NCBI RefSeq assembly: GCF_020177055.1
Contig: NZ_JAIQXT010000007.1
Span: 1-64,000 of the forward strand
Direction of reading: 5' to 3'
Length of the DNA stretch: 64,000 bases
Source: Sphingomonas sp. R647
GTDB lineage: Bacteria; Pseudomonadota; Alphaproteobacteria; Sphingomonadales; Sphingomonadaceae
Below the pieces are notes generated by a model. That model was not told where the DNA came from, did no database searches, and saw only the letters and a list, made by a program, of their open reading frames with translations. The translations under genes and the position numbers were made by a program. The stretch's first letter is position 1. Every line of letters begins with the position of its first letter. Below are positions 44,329 to 52,991 of this stretch, piece after piece.

Positions 44329-44789
44329 ACGAAGAACGCAGGATTGAAGTCGAGGAAGTGGACGCCGTCGCCGCGCCGCCCCGCGCACGCGTGGAAGATG
44401 CGCGCGAGACGTTTGAACGCAAGCGCGACTATCTCGACGGCTTCCTTTCACAAAAGCCCACAGATGTCCCCAATGGCGAACCGGGCGGCGCGACCTATGA
44501 CGCGATCATCGACGCCTTGAAGGACATTTACGACCCCGAAATCCCCGTCAACATCTACGACCTCGGCCTGATCTACAATGTCGAGGTGACCGATGCGGGC
44601 CATGCGGTGGTGACGATGACGCTCACCACCCCGCACTGCCCGGTCGCCGAATCGATGCCCGCCGAAGTCGAACTTCGCGTCGGCGCGGTGCCCGGTGTCG
44701 GCCATGCCGAGGTCAATCTCGTCTGGGACCCGCCCTGGGACCCGGCCAAGATGAGCGACGAAGCACGGCTTGAGCTGGGGATGTTGTGA
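44325..44789 (+). CDS. sufT: SUF system assembly protein SufT (DUF59/MIP18 family)
   Basis: A 154-residue protein: a charged N-terminal extension (about 1-55) and a DUF59 domain with DIYDPEIPVNIYDLGLIYNV, LTTPHCPVAESMP (conserved Cys) and VNLVWDPPWDPAKMSDEARLELGM. SufT-type proteins help deliver or mature Fe-S clusters. It overlaps sufS at its start and the A-type carrier at its end. The N-terminal extension is longer than the bare domain. Confidence 0.92.
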   Translation: MNEERRIEVEEVDAVAAPPRARVEDARETFERKRDYLDGFLSQKPTDVPNGEPGGATYDAIIDALKDIYDPEIPVNIYDLGLIYNVEVTDAGHAVVTMTLTTPHCPVAESMPAEVELRVGAVPGVGHAEVNLVWDPPWDPAKMSDEARLELGML

Positions 44790-45145
44790 TGACCGAAGTC
44801 AAAACCCGCGCCCGCCCCGCCGCGATCCTGCTGACCCCGGCGTCGGAGGCCCGCATCGCCGACCTGATGTCGCGCGCACCGGAAGAGGCGATCGGCGTCA
44901 AGCTGTCGACCCCGCGCCGCGGCTGCTCGGGCCTCGCCTATTCGGTCGACTATGTCACCGCCGCCAACCCGATGGACGAGCGGATCGACACACCCGGCGG
45001 CACGCTGTTCGTCGATGGCGGGTCAATCCTCTACCTGATCGGGTCGACGATGGACTGGGTCGAGGACGATTTCACCGCAGGCTTCGTGTTCAACAACCCG
45101 AACGCCAAGGGCGCCTGCGGCTGCGGCGAGAGCTTCACTGTCTGA
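44789..45145 (+). CDS. sufA: A-type Fe-S carrier (SufA/IscA family)
   Basis: A 118-residue HesB/IscA-type carrier with the three conserved cysteines: C46 in RRGCSGLAY and C110, C112 in GACGCGESF near the C-terminus. It accepts clusters from SufBCD and passes them to target enzymes. Translation may start at ATG 44789, sharing its A with the sufT stop, or at GTG 44786. It is the last recognised suf gene. Confidence 0.94.
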   Translation: MTEVKTRARPAAILLTPASEARIADLMSRAPEEAIGVKLSTPRRGCSGLAYSVDYVTAANPMDERIDTPGGTLFVDGGSILYLIGSTMDWVEDDFTAGFVFNNPNAKGACGCGESFTV

Positions 45146-45293
45146 CGCCCCCGAAAAGTCGAACACCGCCCGCAACGCAGCACTCGCAGCGACGGTGCTG
45201 CTCGCGCCGGGCGGGTTCATCCTCGGCGGCATCCTGATCGCCCGCGCGATGAAGAAGCGGCGGGCGGCAAAGGACGCCAAAGCAGCGGATTAA
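45138..45293 (+). CDS. Possible small membrane protein with CTG start after sufA
   Basis: A frame ending at TAA 45291 encodes [15 protein letters not shown], one membrane segment ([19 protein letters not shown]) and a strongly basic tail ([16 protein letters not shown]). No ATG or GTG lies upstream of the membrane segment; the best start is CTG 45138, which overlaps the sufA stop and has GGCGAGAG ahead. Composition (polar start, one helix, positive tail) looks like a real small inner-membrane protein. A non-canonical start makes it easy to miss; a GTG at 45195 would cut into the helix. Confidence 0.45.
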   Translation: MSDAPEKSNTARNAALAATVLLAPGGFILGGILIARAMKKRRAAKDAKAAD

Positions 45294-45721
45294 ACCGCGA
45301 ACAGCTGCCCGATATCCTTGAATGCCTTGAACTCCAGCGCATTGCCAGCCGGGTCGAAGAAGAACATCGTCGCCTGCTCGCCCGGCTGACCGGCAAAGCG
45401 GATATGCGGCTCGATCACGAACTCGGTTCCCGCCGCCTTCACCCGATCGGCCAGCACGTGCCATTCATCCCAATCGAGCACGAGCCCGAAATGCGGCACC
45501 GGCACCGCATCGCCATCGACCGCATTGCGCAGCCGCACCCCGGCCCCTTCGCCCTTGTGCAGAACCAACTGATGCCCGCGCAAGTCGAAATCGATCCAGT
45601 GATCGGGATCCTCGCGCCCCTGCGGACAGCCGAGCAGCTCGCCGTAAAAGGCGCGCCCCGCCTCCAGATCATCGACCGGAATCGCGAGGTGAAAGCGCGG
45701 CATCGTCATGGTCACATCCAT
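45290..45721 (-). CDS. VOC-superfamily (glyoxalase-like) protein
   Basis: A 143-residue vicinal-oxygen-chelate domain protein: two beta-alpha-beta-beta-beta modules with [25 protein letters not shown] at the start (His as metal ligand) and [17 protein letters not shown] at the end (Glu ligand). Members include glyoxalases and dioxygenases; the specific reaction is unknown. Its start lies within the end of the upstream hydroxyacid dehydrogenase gene (start at 45721, 10-base overlap; ATGs at 45709 and 45703 are alternatives). Its stop overlaps the stop of the small + strand frame. Confidence 0.88.
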   Translation of the reverse strand: MDVTMTMPRFHLAIPVDDLEAGRAFYGELLGCPQGREDPDHWIDFDLRGHQLVLHKGEGAGVRLRNAVDGDAVPVPHFGLVLDWDEWHVLADRVKAAGTEFVIEPHIRFAGQPGEQATMFFFDPAGNALEFKAFKDIGQLFAV

Positions 45722-46707
45722 CCTTCCAGCACCTGATCGGGCGGGCGATGGCCGTCGGCCCAGAAGCGGATATTGGCGATCACCTTCTCACCCGTCGCCT
45801 GCCGCCCCTCGAACGTCGCGGAGCCCATATGCGGGGTCATCACGACATTGGGCAAGGCGAGCAGGCGCGGGTCGATCTGCGGCTCGAACCGCCATACGTC
45901 GAGCCCGGCGCCGGCCAGCCGACCGCCCTCCAGCGCGTCGATCATCGCCTCTTCATCCACGATCCCGCCGCGCGAGGCGTTGATGAGATAGACATGGCGC
46001 CCGAGCAGCCCGATCCGCCGCGCATCGATCAGGTCGCGGCTGGTGTCGTTGAGCGGCGTGTGGATCGTCAGAATGTCGATCTCGCCCAGCATGGTATCAA
46101 GGTCGGCGTGGAAGGTCGCACGCAGCTCCGCCTCAACCTGCTCGGGCAGGCGGTGGCGGTTGTGATAGTGGATCGACAAGCCGAACGCCCGCGCCCGACG
46201 CGCCACCGCCTGCCCGATCCGGCCCATCCCGACGATGCCGAGCGCCTTGCCGCCGATGCGGTGGCCAAGCATCCCGCCCGGCGACCAGCCCTTCCACTGG
46301 CCCGAGCGGACCAGCTTCTCACCCTCCGCCAACCGCCGCGGCACCGCCAGAATCAGCGCCATCGTCATGTCGGCGGTGTCCTCGGTCAGCACGCCGGGCG
46401 TGTTGGTCACAACAATGCCCCGCGCCCGCGCCGCGCGCAGGTCGATATGGTTCACGCCCGCGCCGAAATTGGCGATCAGCTTCAGCCGTTCGCCCGCCGC
46501 CGCGATCAGTTCGGCGTCGATCGTGTCGGTGACGCTCGGCACCAGCACGTCGCATTCCTGCACCGCCGCGACCAGCGCCGCACGGTCCATGCCCTCTTCG
46601 ACGGGATTGAGGCCGGTGTCGAACAGCTCGACCATCCGCTGCTCGACCGCATCGGGGAGCTTGCGGGTGACGATCACGCGGGGCCGGGATACGCGCGGCT
46701 GTGCCAT
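45712..46707 (-). CDS. D-isomer-specific 2-hydroxyacid dehydrogenase (glyoxylate-reductase type)
   Basis: A 331-residue NAD(P)-dependent D-2-hydroxyacid dehydrogenase. The Rossmann motif is [20 protein letters not shown], the substrate Arg is in [12 protein letters not shown], and the catalytic His in the segment [12 protein letters not shown]; the N-terminal [19 protein letters not shown] is typical of glyoxylate/hydroxypyruvate reductases. Start at 46707 (MAQPRVSRP). It overlaps the VOC gene. Likely reduces glyoxylate or hydroxypyruvate; specificity is inferred. Confidence 0.9.
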   Translation of the reverse strand: MAQPRVSRPRVIVTRKLPDAVEQRMVELFDTGLNPVEEGMDRAALVAAVQECDVLVPSVTDTIDAELIAAAGERLKLIANFGAGVNHIDLRAARARGIVVTNTPGVLTEDTADMTMALILAVPRRLAEGEKLVRSGQWKGWSPGGMLGHRIGGKALGIVGMGRIGQAVARRARAFGLSIHYHNRHRLPEQVEAELRATFHADLDTMLGEIDILTIHTPLNDTSRDLIDARRIGLLGRHVYLINASRGGIVDEEAMIDALEGGRLAGAGLDVWRFEPQIDPRLLALPNVVMTPHMGSATFEGRQATGEKVIANIRFWADGHRPPDQVLEGWM

Positions 46708-46805
46708 GCCGGATCGCTTGGCCCCGCCGCGTGCGCCAGTCAACGGTTGATGCGGACGCCCCACCGCCCCTAAGGTGATCGCGACACGTGCTTTCGGGGG
46801 AAATA

Positions 46806-47294
46806 ATGCAATTGCGGGTGGTTCTTGCCGCGCTGGTGACGATCGCGCTGGGTATCTGCGCGATCGGTGACGCCTGGGCGCAGCAGCGCAAGCCGCCCTA
46901 TTTCGCGTCGATCGCTGCGAGCAAGGCGCGGATGCGTACCGGGCCGGGCCGCAATTATCCCTCCAGCTGGCTCTATGTCCGCGCCGACCTGCCGATCAAG
47001 GTAATCGAGGTCTATAATGACTGGCGCAAGGTCGAGGACCCGGACGGAACACAGGGCTGGATGCTGGTCTCGCTGCTGTCGAGCACCCGCACCGCGATCG
47101 TCGTCGGATCGGTGCTCGAGATGCGCGACGAGCCGCGCTTTGGCGCCCGGGTCAACTGGCGCGCCGCGCCGGGCGTGGTGGGCAAGATCAGCCGCTGCCG
47201 TCGCGGCTGGTGCTGGCTCGATGTCCGCGGACGCGGCGGCTATGTCGAACAGAACCGCATCTGGGGCACCGACCCCGGGGAGGAAGTGCCTTAA
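46806..47294 (+). CDS. Exported bacterial SH3-domain protein
   Basis: A 162-residue protein with a signal peptide (ending GDAWAQ) and one or two bacterial SH3 modules: SIAASKARMRTGPGRNYPSSWLY, DWRKVEDPDGTQGWMLVSLL, then EMRDEPRFGARVNWRAAPGVVGKI and WLDVRGRGGYVEQNRIWG. Such proteins are periplasmic and may bind peptidoglycan. Start ATG 46806 has GGGGGAA upstream. Stop overlaps the convergent rlmE stop (TTAA). Confidence 0.88.
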   Translation: MQLRVVLAALVTIALGICAIGDAWAQQRKPPYFASIAASKARMRTGPGRNYPSSWLYVRADLPIKVIEVYNDWRKVEDPDGTQGWMLVSLLSSTRTAIVVGSVLEMRDEPRFGARVNWRAAPGVVGKISRCRRGWCWLDVRGRGGYVEQNRIWGTDPGEEVP

Positions 47295-47977
47295 GCGTCC
47301 TCTACCGGGTCCTCCACCCGCCCCTTGAACCCCTGCGCCACCACGAACCATTCGACCGATCCCTTGCGGCTCGACGGCGGCTTGGCGTGCTTCACGCTCG
47401 TGAAATTGCGCTTCATTTCGGCGACCAGATTGCTGTCGGCTCCACCCGCGAACACCTTGGAAACGAACACCCCGCCGGGCGCGAGATTGCGGATCGCGAA
47501 GTCGAGCGCGGTTTCGACCAGTCCCATCGTGCGCAGCGCATCGGTCTGCGCGTGGCCGACAGTGTTCGCGGCCATGTCCGACATCACCAGGTCCGGTGCG
47601 CCGCCCAGAGCCTCGATCAGCCGATCGGGGGCGGCATCGTCGGTGAAATCCATCTGAAAGATCGTGACGCCCTCGATTGGATCGACCGGCAACAGGTCGA
47701 TGCCCACCACCGCCGCCTTGGGCAGCTTGCGGCGAATCACCTGGGCCCACCCGCCGGGCGCGATGCCGAGATCGACGACGCGCTTGGCGCCTTTGAGCAT
47801 ATCGAACTTCTCATCGAGCTCGATCAGCTTGTAGGCGGCACGGCTGCGATAGCCCTCGGCCTTGGCGCGCTTCACATAGGGGTCGTTGAGCTGGCGTTCG
47901 AGCCAGCGCACCGACTGAGTCGTCCGTCCGCGCGCGGTGCGCACGCGCGTATGACCGCGGCTGCCGCCCCGACTCAC
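47291..47977 (-). CDS. rlmE: 23S rRNA (uridine-2'-O)-methyltransferase
   Basis: A 228-residue FtsJ/RlmE enzyme that methylates the 2'-O of U2552 (E. coli numbering) of 23S rRNA late in 50S assembly. Seen: the N-terminal WLERQLNDPYVKRAKAEGYRSRAAYKL, SAM loop VVDLGIAPGGWAQV, the catalytic-Asp segment MSDMAANTVGH, and KVFAGG with the second Lys, giving the K-D-K-E set. GTG start at 47977 overlaps the ppx stop (GTGA); the longer frame upstream is the neighbour read out of frame. A basic N-terminal tail of about 20 residues is added. Confidence 0.95.
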   Translation of the reverse strand: MSRGGSRGHTRVRTARGRTTQSVRWLERQLNDPYVKRAKAEGYRSRAAYKLIELDEKFDMLKGAKRVVDLGIAPGGWAQVIRRKLPKAAVVGIDLLPVDPIEGVTIFQMDFTDDAAPDRLIEALGGAPDLVMSDMAANTVGHAQTDALRTMGLVETALDFAIRNLAPGGVFVSKVFAGGADSNLVAEMKRNFTSVKHAKPPSSRKGSVEWFVVAQGFKGRVEDPVEDA

Positions 47978-49032
47978 AGCCTGCGTCCGTCGATCAGACG
48001 GCGAAGAATGCCCTCGCGAATGCCGCGGTCGGCAATGCCGAGCCGTTCGGCGGGCCAGATATCCATGATCGTCTCCAATATCGCACAGCCCGCCACGACC
48101 AGATCGGCGCGCTCTGACCCGATACACGGGATTGCCGATCGCCCGGCAAGGTCCAGTTCCGCAACCCGCTGGCTTACCGCGCGCATCGATGCGGCCGGCA
48201 CGATCAGCCCGTCGACCGCATTGCGATCATAGGATGGCAGACCAAGATGCACGCTGGCGAGCGTCGTTACGGTGCCGCTGGTGCCCAGCAGTCGCGGTGT
48301 GCCGTTGATCTTCGAAAGCCGCGCGACGAACGGCGCGAACGCCTCCTCCACTGCGCCGCGCATCCGCGCATAGGCCGCAGCGCGCGTCGCGGCGTCGTTA
48401 TCGCCCACGATACCACGCGCCTCGGTCAGCGATACCACGCCCCATGGCGCGCTGTGCCAGTCGAGGATGCGCGGCGTCTCACCGGTCGAATCGACCACCA
48501 CCAGCTCGGTCGATCCCCCGCCGATGTCGAACACCAGCGCCGGGCCATCGCCGGGCTCAAGCAATGCGTGGCAGCCGAGCACGGCGAGCCGCGCCTCTTC
48601 CTCGGCGGTGATGATGTCGAGCACGATGCCAGTCTCGCGGTAGACGCGCTGGATGAACTCCGGCCCGTTCGCCGCCTGCCGGCACGCCTCAGTCGCGACC
48701 GAGCGCGACAGGGCAACGTTGCGGCGGCGCAGCTTGTCGGCACAGATGCGCAGCGCCGCGATCGTCCGCTCAATCGCCGCATCGGACAGCCGCCCGCTCG
48801 ATGCCAGCCCCTCGCCAAGACGCACGATCCGCGAAAAGGCATCGACCACGGTGAATCCGCCGCCCGTCGGACGGGCGATCAGCAAACGGCAATTATTGGT
48901 GCCCAGATCCAGCGCGGCATAATGGCGCGCCTCGGGCCAGCGCGCACGCCCCGTTACCGGGGCCGAATTAGGGGCCGGGCGGGCCGGTTTCTTCGCCGGC
49001 GGGCGCGGCATCCTGGCGGAGCCATCCCCCAT
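47974..49032 (-). CDS. ppx: Ppx/GppA-family phosphatase
   Basis: A 352-residue member of the exopolyphosphatase/guanosine-pentaphosphatase family (ASKHA fold). Phosphate loops are ALDLGTNNCRLLIA and VFDIGGGSTELVVV; the catalytic Glu lies in ITAEEEARLA; GTSGTVTTLASV is the third motif. It lacks the long C-terminal HD-like domain of E. coli Ppx, so it is the short form. It hydrolyses polyphosphate and/or pppGpp. ATG at 49032 preferred; a GTG at 49044 is possible. Co-transcribed with rlmE, a frequent pair in alphaproteobacteria. Confidence 0.92.
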   Translation of the reverse strand: MGDGSARMPRPPAKKPARPAPNSAPVTGRARWPEARHYAALDLGTNNCRLLIARPTGGGFTVVDAFSRIVRLGEGLASSGRLSDAAIERTIAALRICADKLRRRNVALSRSVATEACRQAANGPEFIQRVYRETGIVLDIITAEEEARLAVLGCHALLEPGDGPALVFDIGGGSTELVVVDSTGETPRILDWHSAPWGVVSLTEARGIVGDNDAATRAAAYARMRGAVEEAFAPFVARLSKINGTPRLLGTSGTVTTLASVHLGLPSYDRNAVDGLIVPAASMRAVSQRVAELDLAGRSAIPCIGSERADLVVAGCAILETIMDIWPAERLGIADRGIREGILRRLIDGRRL

Positions 49033-49200
49033 GCAACTACTCACTTATGTTCTTCCGTCACGGCCGAAATGGGCCGCCGGTGCTTGGTAGCCAAGCTAGC
49101 GCAAGGACTTGGGGCAGGCAAGCGGCGCCCTAGCGCTTCTGTGTCGTTACCCTATTGACCCGGAAGCAAAGCCCGCATAGATGCGCGCCTCCGAGCGCGA

Positions 49201-49274
49201 TGCCCTGTCGTCTAATGGTAAGACCACGGACTCTGACTCCGTTAATTGTGGTTCGAATCCACACGGGGCATCCA
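49201..49274 (+). tRNA. tRNA-Gln (anticodon CTG)
   Basis: A complete 74-base cloverleaf: acceptor TGCCCTG/CGGGGCA with one G-T pair, D arm GTCT/AGAC, anticodon arm ACGGA-CTCTGAC-TCCGT with anticodon CTG, a 4-base variable loop, T arm TGTGG-TTCGAAT-CCACA, discriminator T and encoded CCA. It reads CAG codons for glutamine. It sits alone between ppx (leftward) and the thiolase gene. Confidence 0.97.
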
Positions 49275-49331
49275 ATTCTCTGATCGTCGCAGACCACGAC
49301 CGGCGCAGTGCACCGGTCGCGTCGCGTGACC

Positions 49332-50519
49332 TCAATCGATCAGTTCCAGCGCCACCGCCGTCGCCTCACCCCCGCCGATGCACAGCGATGCGACGCCACG
49401 CTTCTGGCCGTTATTCTGCAGCGCGGCGATCAGCGTCGCCATGATCCGTGCGCCACTCGCACCGATCGGGTGGCCCATCGCGCACGCACCGCCATTGATG
49501 TTGAGCACGTCGTGCGAAATCGACAGATCGCGCATGGCGATCATCGCGACCACCGCGAACGCCTCATTGACCTCGAACAGGTCGACATCGCCGATCCCCC
49601 AACCAGCCTTGGCCAGCGCCTTCTGCATCGCGAAGACGGGCGCGGTGGTGAAGCGTGCGGGCGCATGGGCGTGGCCGGCATGCGCCACCAGCCGCGCGAC
49701 CGGGGTGAGGCCCAGCCGCTCCGCCACCGACGCGCGAGTCATCACCAATGCCGCCGCGCCGTCTGAGATCGATGATGCGTTCGCCGCGGTCACCGTGCCG
49801 TCCTTGGCGAAGGCGGGCTTGAGCGTCGGGATCTTGGCGGGATCGCCCTTGGACGGCTGTTCGTCGATCGCGACGGTGACCACGCCCTTGCGGGTCTTGA
49901 CCTCGACGGGCACGATCTCGCGATCAAAGCCGCCATTCGCTTGCGCCTTTTGCGCGCGGGTCAGGCTGGCGATGGCGTAATCGTCCTGCGCCTCACGCGT
50001 GAACTGATATTCGGTCGCGATCTCCTCGGCATAGGTGCCCATCGCGCGGCCGGGTTCATAGGCGTCCTCGAGCCCGTCGAGGAACATGTGGTCGAACAGC
50101 CGGTCATGGCCAATCCGCGCGCCATTGCGGTGCTTGAGCGACAGATACGGCGCATTGGTCATGCTCTCCAGCCCGCCAGCGATGATCAGGTCGGCCGATC
50201 CCGCCACCAGCGCGTCCGATGCCATGATCGCGGCCTGCATCCCCGATCCGCACATCTTGTTGACCGTCGTCGCCTCGATATGCTGCGGAAGTCCCGCGCG
50301 GATCGCGGCCTGGCGCGCAGGGGCCTGGCCAAGCCCGGCAGGCAGGACGCAGCCCATATAGATACGCTCGATCGCCTCGCCCTTCAGCCCGGCACGCTCG
50401 ACCGCCGCTCCGACTGCGGTCGCGCCCAGCTCGGTCGCGGTCACATCGGCCAGCGCGCCCTGCATGCTGCCCATCGGCGTGCGGGCATAAGAAACGATGA
50501 CGACGGGATCGGTGGACAT
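49332..50519 (-). CDS. Acetyl-CoA C-acetyltransferase (thiolase)
   Basis: A 395-residue thiolase with the acyl-carrying Cys in NKMCGSGMQAAI, the His of GHPIGASGAR, and the second Cys in SLCIGGGEA. It condenses or cleaves acetoacetyl-CoA; it could supply phaB at 11121 or act in fatty-acid or amino-acid breakdown. Start at 50519 (MSTDPVV). Divergent from a small membrane protein gene across 72 bases. Biosynthetic and degradative thiolases cannot be separated with certainty by eye, but length and motif spacing favour the AtoB/PhaA type. Confidence 0.93.
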   Translation of the reverse strand: MSTDPVVIVSYARTPMGSMQGALADVTATELGATAVGAAVERAGLKGEAIERIYMGCVLPAGLGQAPARQAAIRAGLPQHIEATTVNKMCGSGMQAAIMASDALVAGSADLIIAGGLESMTNAPYLSLKHRNGARIGHDRLFDHMFLDGLEDAYEPGRAMGTYAEEIATEYQFTREAQDDYAIASLTRAQKAQANGGFDREIVPVEVKTRKGVVTVAIDEQPSKGDPAKIPTLKPAFAKDGTVTAANASSISDGAAALVMTRASVAERLGLTPVARLVAHAGHAHAPARFTTAPVFAMQKALAKAGWGIGDVDLFEVNEAFAVVAMIAMRDLSISHDVLNINGGACAMGHPIGASGARIMATLIAALQNNGQKRGVASLCIGGGEATAVALELID

Positions 50520-50591
50520 GAAAGCCTCTCCGGGAGTTTGCGTTGCGGGCGGTCTAGGCGGGCGCCCCTCCAAATGCAAAAGGGACCCACG

Positions 50592-50846
50592 ATGGAACTG
50601 CTCGACATCCTCAAATGGTTCGCTTCGATCAGCGGCATCATCGCGGCCTTCATGGTCAGCCTCGACAATGGGCGACGGATCACAGGATGGGGCTTTGCGC
50701 TGTTTGTCGCGTCCAGCATCGCGTGGATCACCGGCGCGATGATCGACGGCGAAGAGGCGCTGCTGTCGCAGAATGCGGTGCTGTTCGGGATCAATATCTT
50801 CGGCGTGTACCGCTATCTGATCCGCAAGAAGGCGGTCGATGCCTGA
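50592..50846 (+). CDS. Small membrane protein with three hydrophobic segments
   Basis: An 84-residue protein with hydrophobic stretches at about 7-24, 31-48 and 60-75 (ILKWFASISGIIAAFMVS, GWGFALFVASSIAWITGA, NAVLFGINIFGVYRYLI) and a basic end RKKAVDA. It resembles short PnuC-like or SWEET-like half transporters only in layout; I do not recognise it. AGGGA precedes the ATG. It overlaps the prepilin peptidase gene by 8 bases, so the two are co-translated. Confidence 0.75.
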   Translation: MELLDILKWFASISGIIAAFMVSLDNGRRITGWGFALFVASSIAWITGAMIDGEEALLSQNAVLFGINIFGVYRYLIRKKAVDA

Positions 50847-51582
50847 CCTCTATTGGCCAATCCTGCTCGGCATCCTCGGCGCGGTATTCGGCAGCTTCAT
50901 CGCGACGGTCGCGATCCGCTGGCCGCAGGGGCGCAGCGCGATGCAGGGACGCTCGGCCTGCGACGGGTGCGGCAAGCCGCTGGCAGGGCACGAACTGGTC
51001 CCCCTGCTCAGCTTCCTCCTCCAGCGGGGACGGTGCCGTGGTTGCGGCAAGGCCATCCACCTCGCCCACCCCGCCACCGAAGTCGCAGGGCTAGCGATCG
51101 GCGTTTCCGCAGGGCTGGTTGCGCCGGGTTGGGAAGGCGTTGCGGGAGCGGTGTTTGGCTGGCTTCTACTGGCACTGGCCGCGCTCGACCTCGCCGCGTT
51201 CTGGCTACCCAATGTTCTGACCGCCGCGCTTGCGCTGGCCGGGGTCGTTGATGGCATCTTCTTCGCCCCCGGCTGGATCGACCGCATCCTCGGCGGCGTG
51301 ATCGGCTTTGGACTGCTCTATCTGGTCGCGTTCACCTATCGCCATGTTCGCAAGCGCGAGGGATTGGGCGGGGGCGATCCCAAGCTGTTCGGGGCGATCG
51401 GCCTTTGGCTCGGCGCATCGATGCTCGCGCCCGTGCTGCTGGGTGCGAGCGTCACCGGCCTTGCCGTCGCATTGGCGATGAAGCTGTCGGGGCGCGAAAT
51501 CGGGATGACGAGTCGGCTTCCACTCGGCACATTGCTCGCCATCGCCGCATTCCCGGCGTGGCTCTATTCGGTTGGAGTGTGA
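50839..51582 (+). CDS. Prepilin peptidase / N-methyltransferase (A24 family)
   Basis: A 247-residue polytopic membrane aspartyl protease that cuts type IV prepilins or type II secretion pseudopilins and methylates the new N-terminus. It has the N-terminal GSFIATVAIRWP, the zinc-type Cys pairs CDGC (41, 44) and CRGC (66, 69), and two catalytic Asp: LAALDLAAFWLPN and GLGGGDPKLFGAIG. The methylase Cys domain makes it the full PilD/GspO type rather than the short TadV type. No pilin or secretion gene adjoins. Three bases later begins an aldehyde dehydrogenase. Confidence 0.92.
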   Translation: MPDLYWPILLGILGAVFGSFIATVAIRWPQGRSAMQGRSACDGCGKPLAGHELVPLLSFLLQRGRCRGCGKAIHLAHPATEVAGLAIGVSAGLVAPGWEGVAGAVFGWLLLALAALDLAAFWLPNVLTAALALAGVVDGIFFAPGWIDRILGGVIGFGLLYLVAFTYRHVRKREGLGGGDPKLFGAIGLWLGASMLAPVLLGASVTGLAVALAMKLSGREIGMTSRLPLGTLLAIAAFPAWLYSVGV

Positions 51583-51584
51583 CG

Positions 51585-52991
51585 ATGCGCGAGATTCTTG
51601 ATGCCCAGCGGGCGGCGTTCATGGCGGAGCTGCCGGTCGGGCTGGACGTGCGCAAGGATCGGCTCAAGCGCGCCGCAGCGATGGTGCGCGATAATGCATC
51701 GCGCTTCTGCGACGCGCTGAGCGAGGATTTCGGCCATCGCAGCCGCCAGCAATCGATGATCACCGACATCGCATCATCGGTCTCCCCGCTCGACCATGCG
51801 CGCAAATCGCTCGACCGCTGGGCGCGGCGCGAGAAGAAGCCGGTGATGTTCCCGCTCGGCCTGCTCGGCGCAAAAGCGTGGGTCGAATATCAGCCCAAGG
51901 GCGTGGCCGGGATCATCTCGCCCTGGAATTTCCCGGTGAACCTGGTGATGAGCCCGCTCGCCGGCGTCTTCGCGGCGGGCAATCGCGCGATGGTGAAGAC
52001 CAGCGAATTCACCCCGGTCACCGCCGCGCTGTTCGAGGAGCTGGCACCGCGTTACTTCGATCCGACCGAGCTGGCGTTCGTCAGCGGCGGGCCGGACGTC
52101 GGCAAGGCGTTCGCGTCCCTGCCCTTCGACCATCTGATCTTCACCGGCGCGACTGCGGTCGGTCGCCACATCCTCCATGCCGCAGCGGATAATCTGACCC
52201 CGGTGACGCTCGAGCTGGGCGGCAAGTCGCCCGCGATCCTCGGCCGCTCGGCCAATCTTGCTCAGGCAACCGAGCGGGTTGCGATGGGCAAGATGCTGAA
52301 CGCCGGTCAGATCTGCATCGCACCCGACTATCTGATGGTCGCGGCGGAGCAGGAGGCGGCGGCGGTCGACGGCATCATCGCGGCGGCAACGGCAATGTAT
52401 CCGACGTTGCTGTCCAACCCCGATTATACCGCGATCGTCAACGACCGGCATTTCGAGCGCCTGACTGCGGCGCTCGACGACGCGCGCGCCAAGGGGGCCG
52501 AGGTGATCGCGGTCAATCCGGGCAATGAGGATTTCGGCGCGTCCAACGCGCGCAAGCTGCCGCTGCACATCGTCCGCAATCCGACCGACGACATGGTGGT
52601 GATGCAGGAAGAGATTTTCGGGCCGATCCTGCCGGTCCGCAAGTATGACAGCATCGACGGCGCGATTGCGGAGGTAAACCGCCGCGACCGGCCGCTTGCG
52701 CTCTATTATTTCGGGACCGACGAAAGCGAGCGGCGGCGGGTGCTCGACCGCACGATTTCAGGCGGGGTCAGCCTCGATGACACGATCTTCCATGTCTCGA
52801 TGGAGGAGCTGCCCTTTGGCGGCATCGGGCCGTCAGGCATGGGTGCCTATCATGGCGAACCGGGCTTTCGCACCTTCAGCCATGCCAAGAGCGTGTTCAA
52901 ACAGTCCAAGCTCAATGTCGCCAAGCTCGGCGGGCTTAAGCCGCCTTATGGCAAGAACACCGACACGGCGATCAAGCGGCAGATCGGCTAG
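51585..52991 (+). CDS. Coniferyl-aldehyde-type aldehyde dehydrogenase
   Basis: A 468-residue NAD(P)-dependent aldehyde dehydrogenase of the class 3/coniferyl aldehyde group. Motifs: IISPWNFPVNLVMSPLAG, the NAD loop FTGATAVGRHIL, the general-base Glu in TLELGGKSPAI and the catalytic Cys in NAGQICIAPDY. Start ATG 51585 follows the peptidase stop by two bases, so it is in the same transcript. Its stop overlaps a convergent gene by four bases (CTAG). Likely detoxifies medium-chain or aromatic aldehydes; substrate inferred. Confidence 0.92.
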   Translation: MREILDAQRAAFMAELPVGLDVRKDRLKRAAAMVRDNASRFCDALSEDFGHRSRQQSMITDIASSVSPLDHARKSLDRWARREKKPVMFPLGLLGAKAWVEYQPKGVAGIISPWNFPVNLVMSPLAGVFAAGNRAMVKTSEFTPVTAALFEELAPRYFDPTELAFVSGGPDVGKAFASLPFDHLIFTGATAVGRHILHAAADNLTPVTLELGGKSPAILGRSANLAQATERVAMGKMLNAGQICIAPDYLMVAAEQEAAAVDGIIAAATAMYPTLLSNPDYTAIVNDRHFERLTAALDDARAKGAEVIAVNPGNEDFGASNARKLPLHIVRNPTDDMVVMQEEIFGPILPVRKYDSIDGAIAEVNRRDRPLALYYFGTDESERRRVLDRTISGGVSLDDTIFHVSMEELPFGGIGPSGMGAYHGEPGFRTFSHAKSVFKQSKLNVAKLGGLKPPYGKNTDTAIKRQIG

